NCBI RefSeq assembly: GCF_031157835.1
Contig: NZ_JAVIDR010000021.1
Span: forward strand, 1 to 64,000
Reading direction: 5' to 3'
Length of the DNA stretch: 64,000 nucleotides
Source: Acinetobacter rudis
Lineage (GTDB): Bacteria; Pseudomonadota; Gammaproteobacteria; Pseudomonadales; Moraxellaceae
Shown: in pieces, positions 44,982-52,898 of the stretch
Numbering within the stretch: position 1 is the first letter of the stretch
How the letters are laid out: every line of letters starts with the position of its first letter
Made by a program: the position numbers and the translations under genes
The notes under the pieces: generated by a model
What the model was told of the DNA's origin: nothing
The model's input: only the letters and a program-made list of their open reading frames with translations
The model's database searches: none

Positions 44982-45872
44982 TTAACTCAATCTCTTACCC
45001 TGTTGTGCTGCTTGCCAAAAGGCTTCGCCTGCTGCAATGGGGTCCTGACTTTGTGCTAAATGGTCAACCCATACCTGATACTGTGCAATGACAGGATGCT
45101 GATTGGGGTGGAAATCTGATTTGAACCAATCTAAATAAGGTTTTCTCATTGCTGAAAGAATACCTTTTCTACCTAAAAACCAAGGTAGTCCTTGAGAGGT
45201 CATTTTAATCCGTTGCCAGGTACTAAAACCATCATGGCGAAGCATGACGTTGGCCCGATATAAGGTAAAATGAAACATCATGAATGTAGTAAAGAGCAAG
45301 GCAAATTTACGTAAGTATTCTGGCACTTGAGCAATATCTTTCATGACATCAAAAGCGACATCGCGATGCTCCATTTCTTCAATAGCGTGCCATGCTAGCA
45401 ATGCACGAACGAAAGGATGTGCTTCACGCATCGTATCTTGTTGCTGATAAAAAGTGTGTGCCATAAGCGCGGTTAAGTGTTCCGCTGCTGCTGTCATTGC
45501 AATATTGTATTGTGCCGAACGATTTTCGAGTTCAAATTTAAAGATGTTACGTAAAACACCAATAAAACGATCGACAGGCATCCCTTGTTGACGCATCACA
45601 TCATTCATTTGGTCATGGGCCAAGCCATGTTGCGCTTCTTGACGAATAAAATCTGCAACACGTTGTTGTAAATCAGGATCAGTGATTTGATCTCTAAATT
45701 GTCGTACAGATTGAATGAAATAGCGTTCACCATCAGGAAAGGTGAGACTTAAAGCATCAAAAATGCGCGTTCTAAAGGGATTATTTGCAAACCAAAAACG
45801 TGGGATATGTTCCAGCTTGAAATCTAAATTGCTACGTACCACTGGCCGCGGTGAAGTGATCATGGTATTCAT
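44982..45872 (-). CDS. Metal-dependent hydrolase-like protein (PF10118 family)
   Basis: The 296-aa protein is mainly helical with ferritin-like metal ligands: RQEAQHGLAHDQM (about 80-92), AAEHLTALMAHTFY and HAIEEMEHRDVAFDV. These Glu-x2-His groups match the PF10118 'predicted metal-dependent hydrolase' family, whose activity is not established. The start at 45872 fits the family N-terminus (SPRPVVRSNLDFKLEHIPRF); the frame extends upstream to 45950 without support. Confidence 0.85.
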   Translation of the reverse strand: MNTMITSPRPVVRSNLDFKLEHIPRFWFANNPFRTRIFDALSLTFPDGERYFIQSVRQFRDQITDPDLQQRVADFIRQEAQHGLAHDQMNDVMRQQGMPVDRFIGVLRNIFKFELENRSAQYNIAMTAAAEHLTALMAHTFYQQQDTMREAHPFVRALLAWHAIEEMEHRDVAFDVMKDIAQVPEYLRKFALLFTTFMMFHFTLYRANVMLRHDGFSTWQRIKMTSQGLPWFLGRKGILSAMRKPYLDWFKSDFHPNQHPVIAQYQVWVDHLAQSQDPIAAGEAFWQAAQQGKRLS

Positions 45873-46044
45873 TTTATTTTTGACACCTAACTTAGACAGA
45901 GTTTTAGTATGCCAATTTAAAAGACATTTGTTCTTGACCATATGGGTCATTTTATATGCATTTTATGACAATTTGTATTTTCAACTTTGTTTTTTGTTTT
46001 AATGAGTGGGGGGAGTTGGGATTGAGTCGTTGTTTGATTAAGTA

Positions 46045-46082
46045 AAAATAAAAAAGAGCTCAGTAATGTGTACTGAACTCTG
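46045..46082 (-). terminator. Terminator of the NhaC gene
   Basis: A 10-bp stem with one C/A mismatch (46056-46065 with 46071-46080) and a 5-nt loop lies about 25 bp past the NhaC stop. Read leftward it is followed by TTTTTTATTTTTAC. Confidence 0.78.
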
Positions 46083-46105
46083 AATCTTTTGCCCTAAAAG
46101 ATGAA

Positions 46106-47437
46106 TTATGCGGTCTTGAGGCGTGGGTAACGGAAGATAATGGCTAAAACAGCGAAGATCGCGATAATCCAGCAATAATACACATTGCCCATGAGTTCAA
46201 TTGGGGAGATTTTTGCAATAGAACATGCCAAGAGTAATTGAGCGCCGTAAGGAATCAGACCTTGAACAACACAAGAAAAAATATCCATTAAAGCCGCAGC
46301 ACGTTTAGGATTTACTCCATATTCTTGAGCCACGCCACGTGCCATATCCCCCGATAAAATAATCGCAACCGTATTATTCGCAACAAAGAGATTGGACATG
46401 ACGACCAATATACTAATGCCAATTTCTCCAGCACGTTCACGCCCAACTTTAAATAGTGCTGTTAATTGGTAAATACGTTGAATGAGCCATTCTAACCCAC
46501 CTTCCTTTTGTAACATGGCTGATAGACCACCAAGAAACATAGAAAGCAATGCAACTTCAAACATCCCTACAAAACCTGAATAGATGGCTTCATTTACTTG
46601 AAGGAGACCAAACGCAGGTTGAATCAACACCCCAATCACAACAGAAAGTACAATACCAATGCAAAGTACGGCAAGAACATGCAGACGTGAGAAAGCAAGT
46701 ATAAATACAGCTAAGTAGGGTAAAACAAGCCACAAATTATAGCTGTTATGGCTGATGTGTTGGGCGTCATGGCTATTGAAGAGATAAAACAGTAACGTTG
46801 AGATGGATGCTGGAACAGCAATCCAAACATTGACTCTAAATTTATCGCGGAGTTCGACATTTAAACTTCTTGTTGCGGCAATGGTGGTATCCGAAATCAT
46901 GGATAAGTTATCACCGAACATAGCACCACCAACAACGGCACCAATTGCATATGCTGTACCAATATCGGTTGCATGTGCAAAACCAAAGGCAATTGGGGCA
47001 CAGGCTGCAATAGTCCCCATGGATGTTCCCATTGCTGTTGCAATAAATGCAGAGATGACAAACAACATGGGGAGTACGAATTCAGCTGGAATAATCGAAA
47101 GACCAAACTGAACTGTTGCATCAACACTACCAATAGCACTTGTGACACTGGCAAAAGCACCTGCAAGCATGAAGACCATAAACATTAAGATCAAGTTAGC
47201 ATGTCGCGCCCCTGATAAAAATGTTTCAACAGCAGTATTGAGTGATCCTCTATACATTAAAATAGCCAACATGATTGCAGGCAATGCAGCTACGGGTGCT
47301 TTCATTTGATAAAAAGCAAAGGCTGTACCAATAATGGAGTGATAAATACCACTTCCTAGAAATATGGCTAAAAAAACAATAAGCGGTAATAGCGCAATGC
47401 CACGGGCTTGCACTTTATCCGTTGTCTGTGTGGTCAT
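46106..47437 (-). CDS. NhaC-family Na+/H+ antiporter
   Basis: The 443-aa protein has about 11-12 transmembrane helices. Its family signature is the ATAMGTSMGTIAACAPIAFG segment (about 132-151), then MFGDNLSMISDTTIAATRS (about 173-191) and VANNTVAIILSGDMA in the C-terminal half. These match the NhaC/DcuC-like antiporters that expel sodium, or exchange organic acids in some members. It is a single gene on the minus strand. Confidence 0.9.
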   Translation of the reverse strand: MTTQTTDKVQARGIALLPLIVFLAIFLGSGIYHSIIGTAFAFYQMKAPVAALPAIMLAILMYRGSLNTAVETFLSGARHANLILMFMVFMLAGAFASVTSAIGSVDATVQFGLSIIPAEFVLPMLFVISAFIATAMGTSMGTIAACAPIAFGFAHATDIGTAYAIGAVVGGAMFGDNLSMISDTTIAATRSLNVELRDKFRVNVWIAVPASISTLLFYLFNSHDAQHISHNSYNLWLVLPYLAVFILAFSRLHVLAVLCIGIVLSVVIGVLIQPAFGLLQVNEAIYSGFVGMFEVALLSMFLGGLSAMLQKEGGLEWLIQRIYQLTALFKVGRERAGEIGISILVVMSNLFVANNTVAIILSGDMARGVAQEYGVNPKRAAALMDIFSCVVQGLIPYGAQLLLACSIAKISPIELMGNVYYCWIIAIFAVLAIIFRYPRLKTA

Positions 47438-47869
47438 AATGAAAAATCTAAGGGCATGAAAACAACAAGCCGCATAGTATAAAGCAGCTTTCTATATTTC
47501 GATAAGAATAAATCAGTTGTACTTGCTCATAGGGGAGTGTGAATAAGCGTGATGGCGTGAGTATATAGCAACATATTTAAATGTTTTGGCTTGTTTTTTA
47601 TGCGTTTTATTATTGAATACAGGGCTTTTAGCAGGGGAGCTATGGTAAAAAATAGATTTGAAAATAGCGCAAAATTAGGAAGCTTTGATCATTGTGTGGG
47701 GCTTAAAAATATAGATAAATGTAGCAACTGGGGGGTAAGCATATCATGTATATGTTTTGTGCTATGGATTGACCTGTTCAATTTTGAAAAAATAGCGTTA
47801 CAATGCAAGCTGTTGTATGTTTACCAAGAAACTCCTCAAGCATTAACACTCTAAGGAAAGTACATCCCT
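47438..47869. other. Intergenic region between NhaC and trpA
   Basis: These 432 bp hold the divergent promoters of the NhaC gene and the trpA operon. An 87-codon open frame at 47591-47854 has no ribosome site, family resemblance or good codon use and is not called. A TTGACC (47769-47774) and a TACAAT (47799-47804) lie upstream of trpA but with 24 nt between them, so they are not one standard promoter. No trp leader peptide or attenuator was seen. Confidence 0.5.
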
Positions 47870-48673
47870 ATGTCTCGTTTAGCCAATCGATTTGAACAGC
47901 TTAAATCTCAACAGCGTAAAGCTTTGGTGTCTTATGTCATGGCTGGCGACCCACATCCGCATGTCACCGTTCCACTATTGCACCAAATGGTCACAGCTGG
48001 TGTGGACGTAATTGAATTAGGTTTACCTTTTTCTGATCCTATGGCGGATGGCCCTGTGATTGCACTTGCTGCAGAGCGAGCGATTGCTGGTGGGACGAAT
48101 ACCTTAGATGTGTTAGATATGGTCAAAACCTTTCGTGAGCAAGATCAAGAAACGCCAGTGGTGTTAATGGGATATCTCAACCCTTTAGAAGTGATTGGTT
48201 ATAAGCAGTTTGTTGAGGCTGCACACCAGTCTGGTGTAGATGGTTTGATTATTGTGGATTTACCTCCTGAAGAATCACAAAATCTTGCACCTATCTTAAA
48301 ACAATATGAGATGGACCAAATTTTCTTACTTGCACCAACATCAACCGATGAACGAATTGAAAAGGTGACACAGCAAGCCAGTGGTTTTATTTACTACGTT
48401 TCGCTAAAAGGGGTAACGGGCTCTGCTCGTTTAGATACCCAAGAAGCTGCGGCGCGTATTGAAAAAATTAAAAGCTTAACCACACTTCCTGTAGGTGTTG
48501 GCTTTGGTATTCGCGATGCGGCATCAGCAAAAGCCATGGGGCAAGTTGCAGATGCAGTGATTGTGGGTACTGCACTCGTGAAACCTTTTGAAGATTTGGC
48601 ACCAGAACAAGCCGTGGAACAAACGGTAAACAAAGTCAAGGAGCTTCGAGCGGCGCTCGATGAGTTAGTATGA
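47870..48673 (+). CDS. trpA: Tryptophan synthase alpha subunit
   Basis: The 267-aa TrpA cleaves indole-3-glycerol phosphate to indole, which is passed to TrpB. The catalytic Glu49 (DVIELGLPFSDP) and Asp60 (PMADGP) sit at the same numbers as in Salmonella TrpA. The phosphate-binding GVGFGIRDAASA loop is also intact. trpB is not directly upstream within the window; the preceding 432 bp are noncoding. The stop overlaps the accD start (ATGA), so translation is coupled. Confidence 0.97.
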   Translation: MSRLANRFEQLKSQQRKALVSYVMAGDPHPHVTVPLLHQMVTAGVDVIELGLPFSDPMADGPVIALAAERAIAGGTNTLDVLDMVKTFREQDQETPVVLMGYLNPLEVIGYKQFVEAAHQSGVDGLIIVDLPPEESQNLAPILKQYEMDQIFLLAPTSTDERIEKVTQQASGFIYYVSLKGVTGSARLDTQEAAARIEKIKSLTTLPVGVGFGIRDAASAKAMGQVADAVIVGTALVKPFEDLAPEQAVEQTVNKVKELRAALDELV

Positions 48674-49566
48674 ATCAAGAAGTGAAAGCCGGAAAAATTC
48701 TTAGTGCAACGACACCGTGGACTGAACGCGGTGTGCCAGGTATTCAGCAACCCGACGAACAACAAGCATTAAAGGCAACTTTTACGGAGCCTACTTATGA
48801 GTGCCCAGAGTGCCATGCCTTAGTTACTCGTACGGCTATGTCTTTTAACGTTTATGTTTGTCCTCAGTGCGATGAACATTTACGCATGAAAGCACGTGAC
48901 CGATTGAATTGGTTCTTTGATCAAGTAAAGGTTGAGCTGGGTAGTGAATTTGTTGCAAAAGATCCACTTAAATTTGTGGATAGCCGACCATATCCAGAGC
49001 GCTTAAAAGAAGCGCAAAAGAAAACAGGTGAAACAGAAGCATTAGTTGTGATGCAAGGCACGCTTAAAGATTTACCTCTAGTTGCTTGTGCTTTTGAATT
49101 TGATTTTATGGCAGGTTCAATGAGTACCGTTGTTGGTGACCGTTTTGTACAAGCTGCTGAACGTGCTATTGCAGACAAACAACCTTTGATTTGCTTTGCT
49201 GCTTCAGGTGGTGCACGTATGCAAGAAGGCATGTTGTCTTTAATGCAAATGGCACGTACTTCTGCTGCAATCCAAAGAGTAAAAGCTGCTGGTCTGCCTT
49301 ATATCGTTGTTATGACACATCCTGTCTATGGTGGTGTAACTGCGTCATTGGCAATGCTAGGCGATGTACATATTGCAGAACCTAAGGCCATGATTGGCTT
49401 TGCAGGTAAACGTGTGATTGAGCAAACTGTACGTGAAACGTTACAAGAACCATTCCAACGTGCCGAGTTCTTGCTTGACCATGGGGTAATCGATCAGATT
49501 GTTCATCGTCATGCATTACGTGATACTGTATACCGTATCGTGTCTAAGTTGATGAATTTACCTTGA
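48670..49566 (+). CDS. accD: Acetyl-CoA carboxylase carboxyltransferase beta subunit
   Basis: The 298-aa AccD has the N-terminal zinc ribbon (Cys45, Cys48, Cys64, Cys67) and the carboxyltransferase domain with FAASGGARMQEGMLSLMQMA and the HPVYGGVTASLA oxyanion-loop region. With AccA it transfers carboxyl from biotin to acetyl-CoA in the first committed step of fatty-acid synthesis. It overlaps trpA and folC by 4 nt each. Confidence 0.97.
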   Translation: MNQEVKAGKILSATTPWTERGVPGIQQPDEQQALKATFTEPTYECPECHALVTRTAMSFNVYVCPQCDEHLRMKARDRLNWFFDQVKVELGSEFVAKDPLKFVDSRPYPERLKEAQKKTGETEALVVMQGTLKDLPLVACAFEFDFMAGSMSTVVGDRFVQAAERAIADKQPLICFAASGGARMQEGMLSLMQMARTSAAIQRVKAAGLPYIVVMTHPVYGGVTASLAMLGDVHIAEPKAMIGFAGKRVIEQTVRETLQEPFQRAEFLLDHGVIDQIVHRHALRDTVYRIVSKLMNLP

Positions 49567-50849
49567 ACTGCAATGCACCACTAATTACAGACTCTCTAAA
49601 TACATGGCTCAATTATTGGGGCCATGTTCATGTTACAGGAATCGACTTGGGATTAGAGCGAGTTATTCCTGTAGCTGAAAAGCTTGGGGTTACGCGCCCA
49701 AGTGCGAAAGTACTTACTGTTGCGGGAACCAATGGTAAGGGCTCTACTACAACGACACTCGCTGCAATTCTTCGTGCTCAAGGTTATAACGTTGGGTTGT
49801 ATCAGTCACCACATGTTTACCGTTTTAACGAACGTGTAAAAATTAATGGTGTTGAAGTTGCCGATCATCTCTTGGTTGAAGCTTTTGTCCTTGTCGATCA
49901 GGCTCGTCGAGATTGTGGGTTAAGTCTCTCTTTTTTTGAAGCAACATCCTTAGCCGCATTTCTGATTTTTCAACAACAGTGTGATGTCTGGGTTCTAGAA
50001 GTTGGTTTGGGTGGACGTCTAGATGTAGTGAATGTGATTGATCCTGACGTTGCTGTCATTACTAATATTGGGATTGACCATGTAGAGTGGATTGGGGACA
50101 CGATCGAAAAAATTGCATTTGAAAAGGCTGGGATTATCCGCCCAAATATTCCAGTAGTTTTTGCAGGTCAACAACAAATTCCTCAAGCAATACAAGATAA
50201 AGTCACTGAATGTCATGCCAAGCTTTATGCTGTGAATCGTGATTATTTTTTTCATGATGCCGAGAATGAGCAATATTGGAATTTTGCATCGGCAGCAAGA
50301 ACATTACGTTTACCATTAGGACACCTAGCCTTAGATAATATTGCAGCTGCAGTTGCTGCGATTCATGTCAGTGGTTTAGAGGTTTCATTACAAGCCCTGA
50401 CAGTAGGGATTGAAAACGCTCGTTTAGCTGGGCGTTTTGATGTGCGAAAGATCGCGGGAAAAACGGTTATTTTTGATGCAGGACATAACCCGCACGGTGT
50501 TGAATTCCTATTAAGAAACTTGCAAAAGTTCATGCAAAAACAGAAGAAATTCACGGAAATACTGACCATTTTTTCAATGTTAGGTGATAAAGACATCAAT
50601 TCTGTGGTCAAATTGTTGAAAGGAAGCACATTAAAGTGGAAAATAGCTGAGCTAAATGTGCCACGTGCGGCAGACTTAGCACAGCTCAGTTCTGCGCTAA
50701 ATACTGAAAATAATGTTGAGCAATTTGAAAATATAAAAGCCGCATTCGAGTCAGCTCTCGCAGAAGTAAAAGATAATCAAATTATATTGGTCTGTGGTTC
50801 GTTTCATACCTTAGAGGCGATCTGGGAGTGTCTAGAAGAATGGCAATGA
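49563..50849 (+). CDS. folC: Folylpolyglutamate synthase/dihydrofolate synthase
   Basis: The 428-aa protein is FolC, a Mur-ligase-type enzyme that adds glutamate to dihydropteroate and folates. It has the ATP-binding loop TVAGTNGKGSTTTTLA (about 52-67), YQSPHVYRFNER, and VFDAGHNPHGVEFL near residue 305. The start is a TTG that overlaps the accD stop (TTGA). This gives the usual N-terminus (TDSLNTWLNYWG..HVTGIDLGLERV), and no ATG or GTG fits as well. Confidence 0.95.
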   Translation: MNCNAPLITDSLNTWLNYWGHVHVTGIDLGLERVIPVAEKLGVTRPSAKVLTVAGTNGKGSTTTTLAAILRAQGYNVGLYQSPHVYRFNERVKINGVEVADHLLVEAFVLVDQARRDCGLSLSFFEATSLAAFLIFQQQCDVWVLEVGLGGRLDVVNVIDPDVAVITNIGIDHVEWIGDTIEKIAFEKAGIIRPNIPVVFAGQQQIPQAIQDKVTECHAKLYAVNRDYFFHDAENEQYWNFASAARTLRLPLGHLALDNIAAAVAAIHVSGLEVSLQALTVGIENARLAGRFDVRKIAGKTVIFDAGHNPHGVEFLLRNLQKFMQKQKKFTEILTIFSMLGDKDINSVVKLLKGSTLKWKIAELNVPRAADLAQLSSALNTENNVEQFENIKAAFESALAEVKDNQIILVCGSFHTLEAIWECLEEWQ

Positions 50850-51820
50850 ATAATAAACAGCGCTGGTTAGGTGGTGTTGTATTGTTGGGTGGTGGCGTGC
50901 TGTTAGCAGCTCTACTTCTCAAAGGTAATGATGAAATTCAGCAAACAACTCTGGAAACAGCAGCTTCTGGTGTTCGTCCTGTGGAACAAATTCGAATTGC
51001 ACCTGAACAAGCACCAGCCTCAGCTGCAGTGCCATTGCAGGCATTGACTGTTGATGTTGAAACAGAAAAACGGTTGTTAGAGGAACAGCGCCGTGCGCGT
51101 GAAAGTGCTGTTGCAGAACAAGAGGCCAAAACAGCAGAATTCTTAAAGATGCAACAACAGGCTGAAGCAGCTGCTGCACGTAAAGCAGCAGAAGAGTTTG
51201 CGGCCATGAATGCTCGACGCAAAGCAACACAGCAGAGTTCAGATAATATTCCACCTGAAGTTAATGTAAATCAAGGTGCTACAGCTAAAACAGCAGAACA
51301 GAAAGTGGCAGAACAAAAAGCTGCTGAACGTAAGGCTGAACAACAGAAAAAACAAAGTGAGGATGCTGCAAAGAAGCAGGCTGAGCAGCGTTTGGTTGAA
51401 GAGAAAAAACGAAAGGCTGCCGAAGAACGTAAGCAAGAGTTAGCAAAACAAAAAGCAGCCGAAGATAAAAAGGCTGAAGATAAAAAGGCTGAAGAAAAGA
51501 AACGTAAAACCCAAGAGGAAGCCAAGAAAAAGGCTGAAGCAGACAAAGCACGTGAACTACTTGAACATGGCGATAAGCAATGGATGGTTCAGGTGAGTTT
51601 AGCTGCGAATCAGGCCAATGCTGACGCTGTTGCTGCCAAATTACGTGCTAAAGGTTATAAAGTGACACAAAGCCAAACATCTAAAGGTATTCGTATTATG
51701 GTTGGTCCATCTAAAGACCGTAGTGCTGCTGATAATACCCGTAAAAAAATTACGAGCGATACGAGTCTCAATATGAAGTCAGCGTGGGTAATTGATTGGG
51801 TTCCACTTGATCAACGTTAA
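50840..51820 (+). CDS. SPOR-domain membrane protein (DedD/FtsN-like)
   Basis: The 326-aa protein has one N-terminal transmembrane helix (about 8-26), a long Ala/Glu/Lys/Gln-rich segment (about 65-240) likely to be helical or coiled-coil, and a C-terminal SPOR domain (about 250-324). The SPOR domain contains MVQVSLAANQANADAVAAKL and GIRIMVGPSKDRSAA. SPOR domains bind denuded peptidoglycan at the septum, so a cell-division role is likely. The gene overlaps the folC end; starts at 50828 (GTG), 50840 and 50846 (ATG) are all possible. Confidence 0.9.
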   Translation: MAMNNKQRWLGGVVLLGGGVLLAALLLKGNDEIQQTTLETAASGVRPVEQIRIAPEQAPASAAVPLQALTVDVETEKRLLEEQRRARESAVAEQEAKTAEFLKMQQQAEAAAARKAAEEFAAMNARRKATQQSSDNIPPEVNVNQGATAKTAEQKVAEQKAAERKAEQQKKQSEDAAKKQAEQRLVEEKKRKAAEERKQELAKQKAAEDKKAEDKKAEEKKRKTQEEAKKKAEADKARELLEHGDKQWMVQVSLAANQANADAVAAKLRAKGYKVTQSQTSKGIRIMVGPSKDRSAADNTRKKITSDTSLNMKSAWVIDWVPLDQR

Positions 51821-51911
51821 GATCAAACGAATCCAGCATATTGGGTGTTGGATTCGTGACTGCCATTGTTATATCACTTGATTATTTTCAACAGCGTTAT
51901 TAAACCTATTT

Positions 51912-52493
51912 TTAATTTTGAGCCAATTGTTGACGTATCCATGCAATGTTTTCATCGCTAAATAAAGCATCGATATTGCTCCAAATCGGATGAAAACCAT
52001 AGCCGCCATATTTCATTTCATTGATAGCATCTTGTTTATTCCAGTTTTGAAAAATAATCCGATACATTGCAATACTGGCACCTGTTCGATCTGAGCCGTG
52101 ATAACAGTGCACCAAGACCTTTTCTTGAGCTTGTTCAGCTTGTTGAATACTGCGCATGACATCAAGAAGCTGTTTGCGGTTAATGGACCAAGTGTTTATA
52201 GGAATATGAATGAGATCGAAGGGCTGAGATGCAAAAACTTTTGCATCGAAATTGCTTTGTCTCAGATTGATTACACGCTTAATACCTTGTTGCTTTAAGT
52301 TTAGAACTAAATTTACATCGGGCTGTTTGCTACGGTAAAGGTTAGGGCTGATTTGATAAAAATTGTCAGTAAGTTGTAGTGCCTGTCCCCAATGCGCTGG
52401 GCGTGTTTCTGTGGGCCAGCTTTTTGTTGTGACACAGCCCGTGACAAGTACGCTATTTAAGGTAAGGATGAGAAGAATCTGTTTTTTATTCAT
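51912..52493 (-). CDS. Dual-specificity/tyrosine phosphatase-like lipoprotein
   Basis: The 193-aa protein has a lipoprotein signal with lipobox VTGC (Cys20) and a cysteine-phosphatase loop, HCYHGSDRTG, giving the CX5R signature (Cys130, Arg136). The fold resembles atypical dual-specificity phosphatases (NLYRSKQPD, KRVINLR). A lipid-anchored, extracytoplasmic location is unusual for a protein phosphatase. The substrate may be a phospholipid, inositol phosphate or envelope molecule instead. It converges on the SPOR gene. Confidence 0.88.
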   Translation of the reverse strand: MNKKQILLILTLNSVLVTGCVTTKSWPTETRPAHWGQALQLTDNFYQISPNLYRSKQPDVNLVLNLKQQGIKRVINLRQSNFDAKVFASQPFDLIHIPINTWSINRKQLLDVMRSIQQAEQAQEKVLVHCYHGSDRTGASIAMYRIIFQNWNKQDAINEMKYGGYGFHPIWSNIDALFSDENIAWIRQQLAQN

Positions 52494-52820
52494 GATTTTT
52501 ACTTTGAAGAACAGTGTGAATATGTAAGATGGTTAAGCAGATATGTGTTGCTCAATACTCATCTTGTTTTCGCTAAAAATAGCGGATTGATCAGAGAAAT
52601 CACGCTTAAGTTTGGTGGATAAAATTAACGGGTTGGAGATGTTTTTACATCATACTCAATCTTTGTTAACAGTTAGAAAATTATTTTCTGATAAATATAA
52701 TGCCATAGTGATCGGATGTTTCGTGTATTAGATCGCCAAATTTGTTATGTTAGTCAATATTAATTTCAAATGTGCGATTTGAATGAGCAAGATTTTTTTT
52801 AGCGGAATTGTGCAAAACCC
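52494..52820. other. Intergenic region upstream of secA
   Basis: About 330 bp of AT-rich DNA between the phosphatase lipoprotein gene (leftward) and the secA promoter. I see no gene, no secM-like arrest peptide and no strong terminator in it; the phosphatase promoter must lie at its left end. Confidence 0.5.
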
Positions 52821-52848
52821 TTGTACTTCAAATTTCTGGCTTCATAAT
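52821..52848 (+). promoter_or_regulatory. Candidate secA promoter
   Basis: TTGTAC (52821-52826) and CATAAT (52843-52848) are separated by 16 nt and lie about 50 bp before the secA ATG. Both boxes are partial matches to the sigma-70 consensus. Confidence 0.5.
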
Positions 52849-52898
52849 ATCGTCTGAGAAAAAACTATTTTGACAAGTAAGATTTAGAGAGTTTATTC

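Noticed and set aside
47591..47854. 87-codon plus-strand open frame upstream of trpA
   Set aside because: No ribosome site, no family resemblance, Cys-rich and odd composition, and it occupies the divergent promoter region.
51271..51551. Ser/Phe- and Leu/Gln-rich minus-strand frames opposite the SPOR protein
   Set aside because: Antisense of the Ala/Glu/Lys-rich repeat region, which keeps reverse frames open by composition.
51827..51857. 9-bp inverted repeat after the SPOR gene as a terminator
   Set aside because: The stem (ACGAATCCA/TGGATTCGT) is clear, but there is no T-run on either strand, so I do not call it a terminator.
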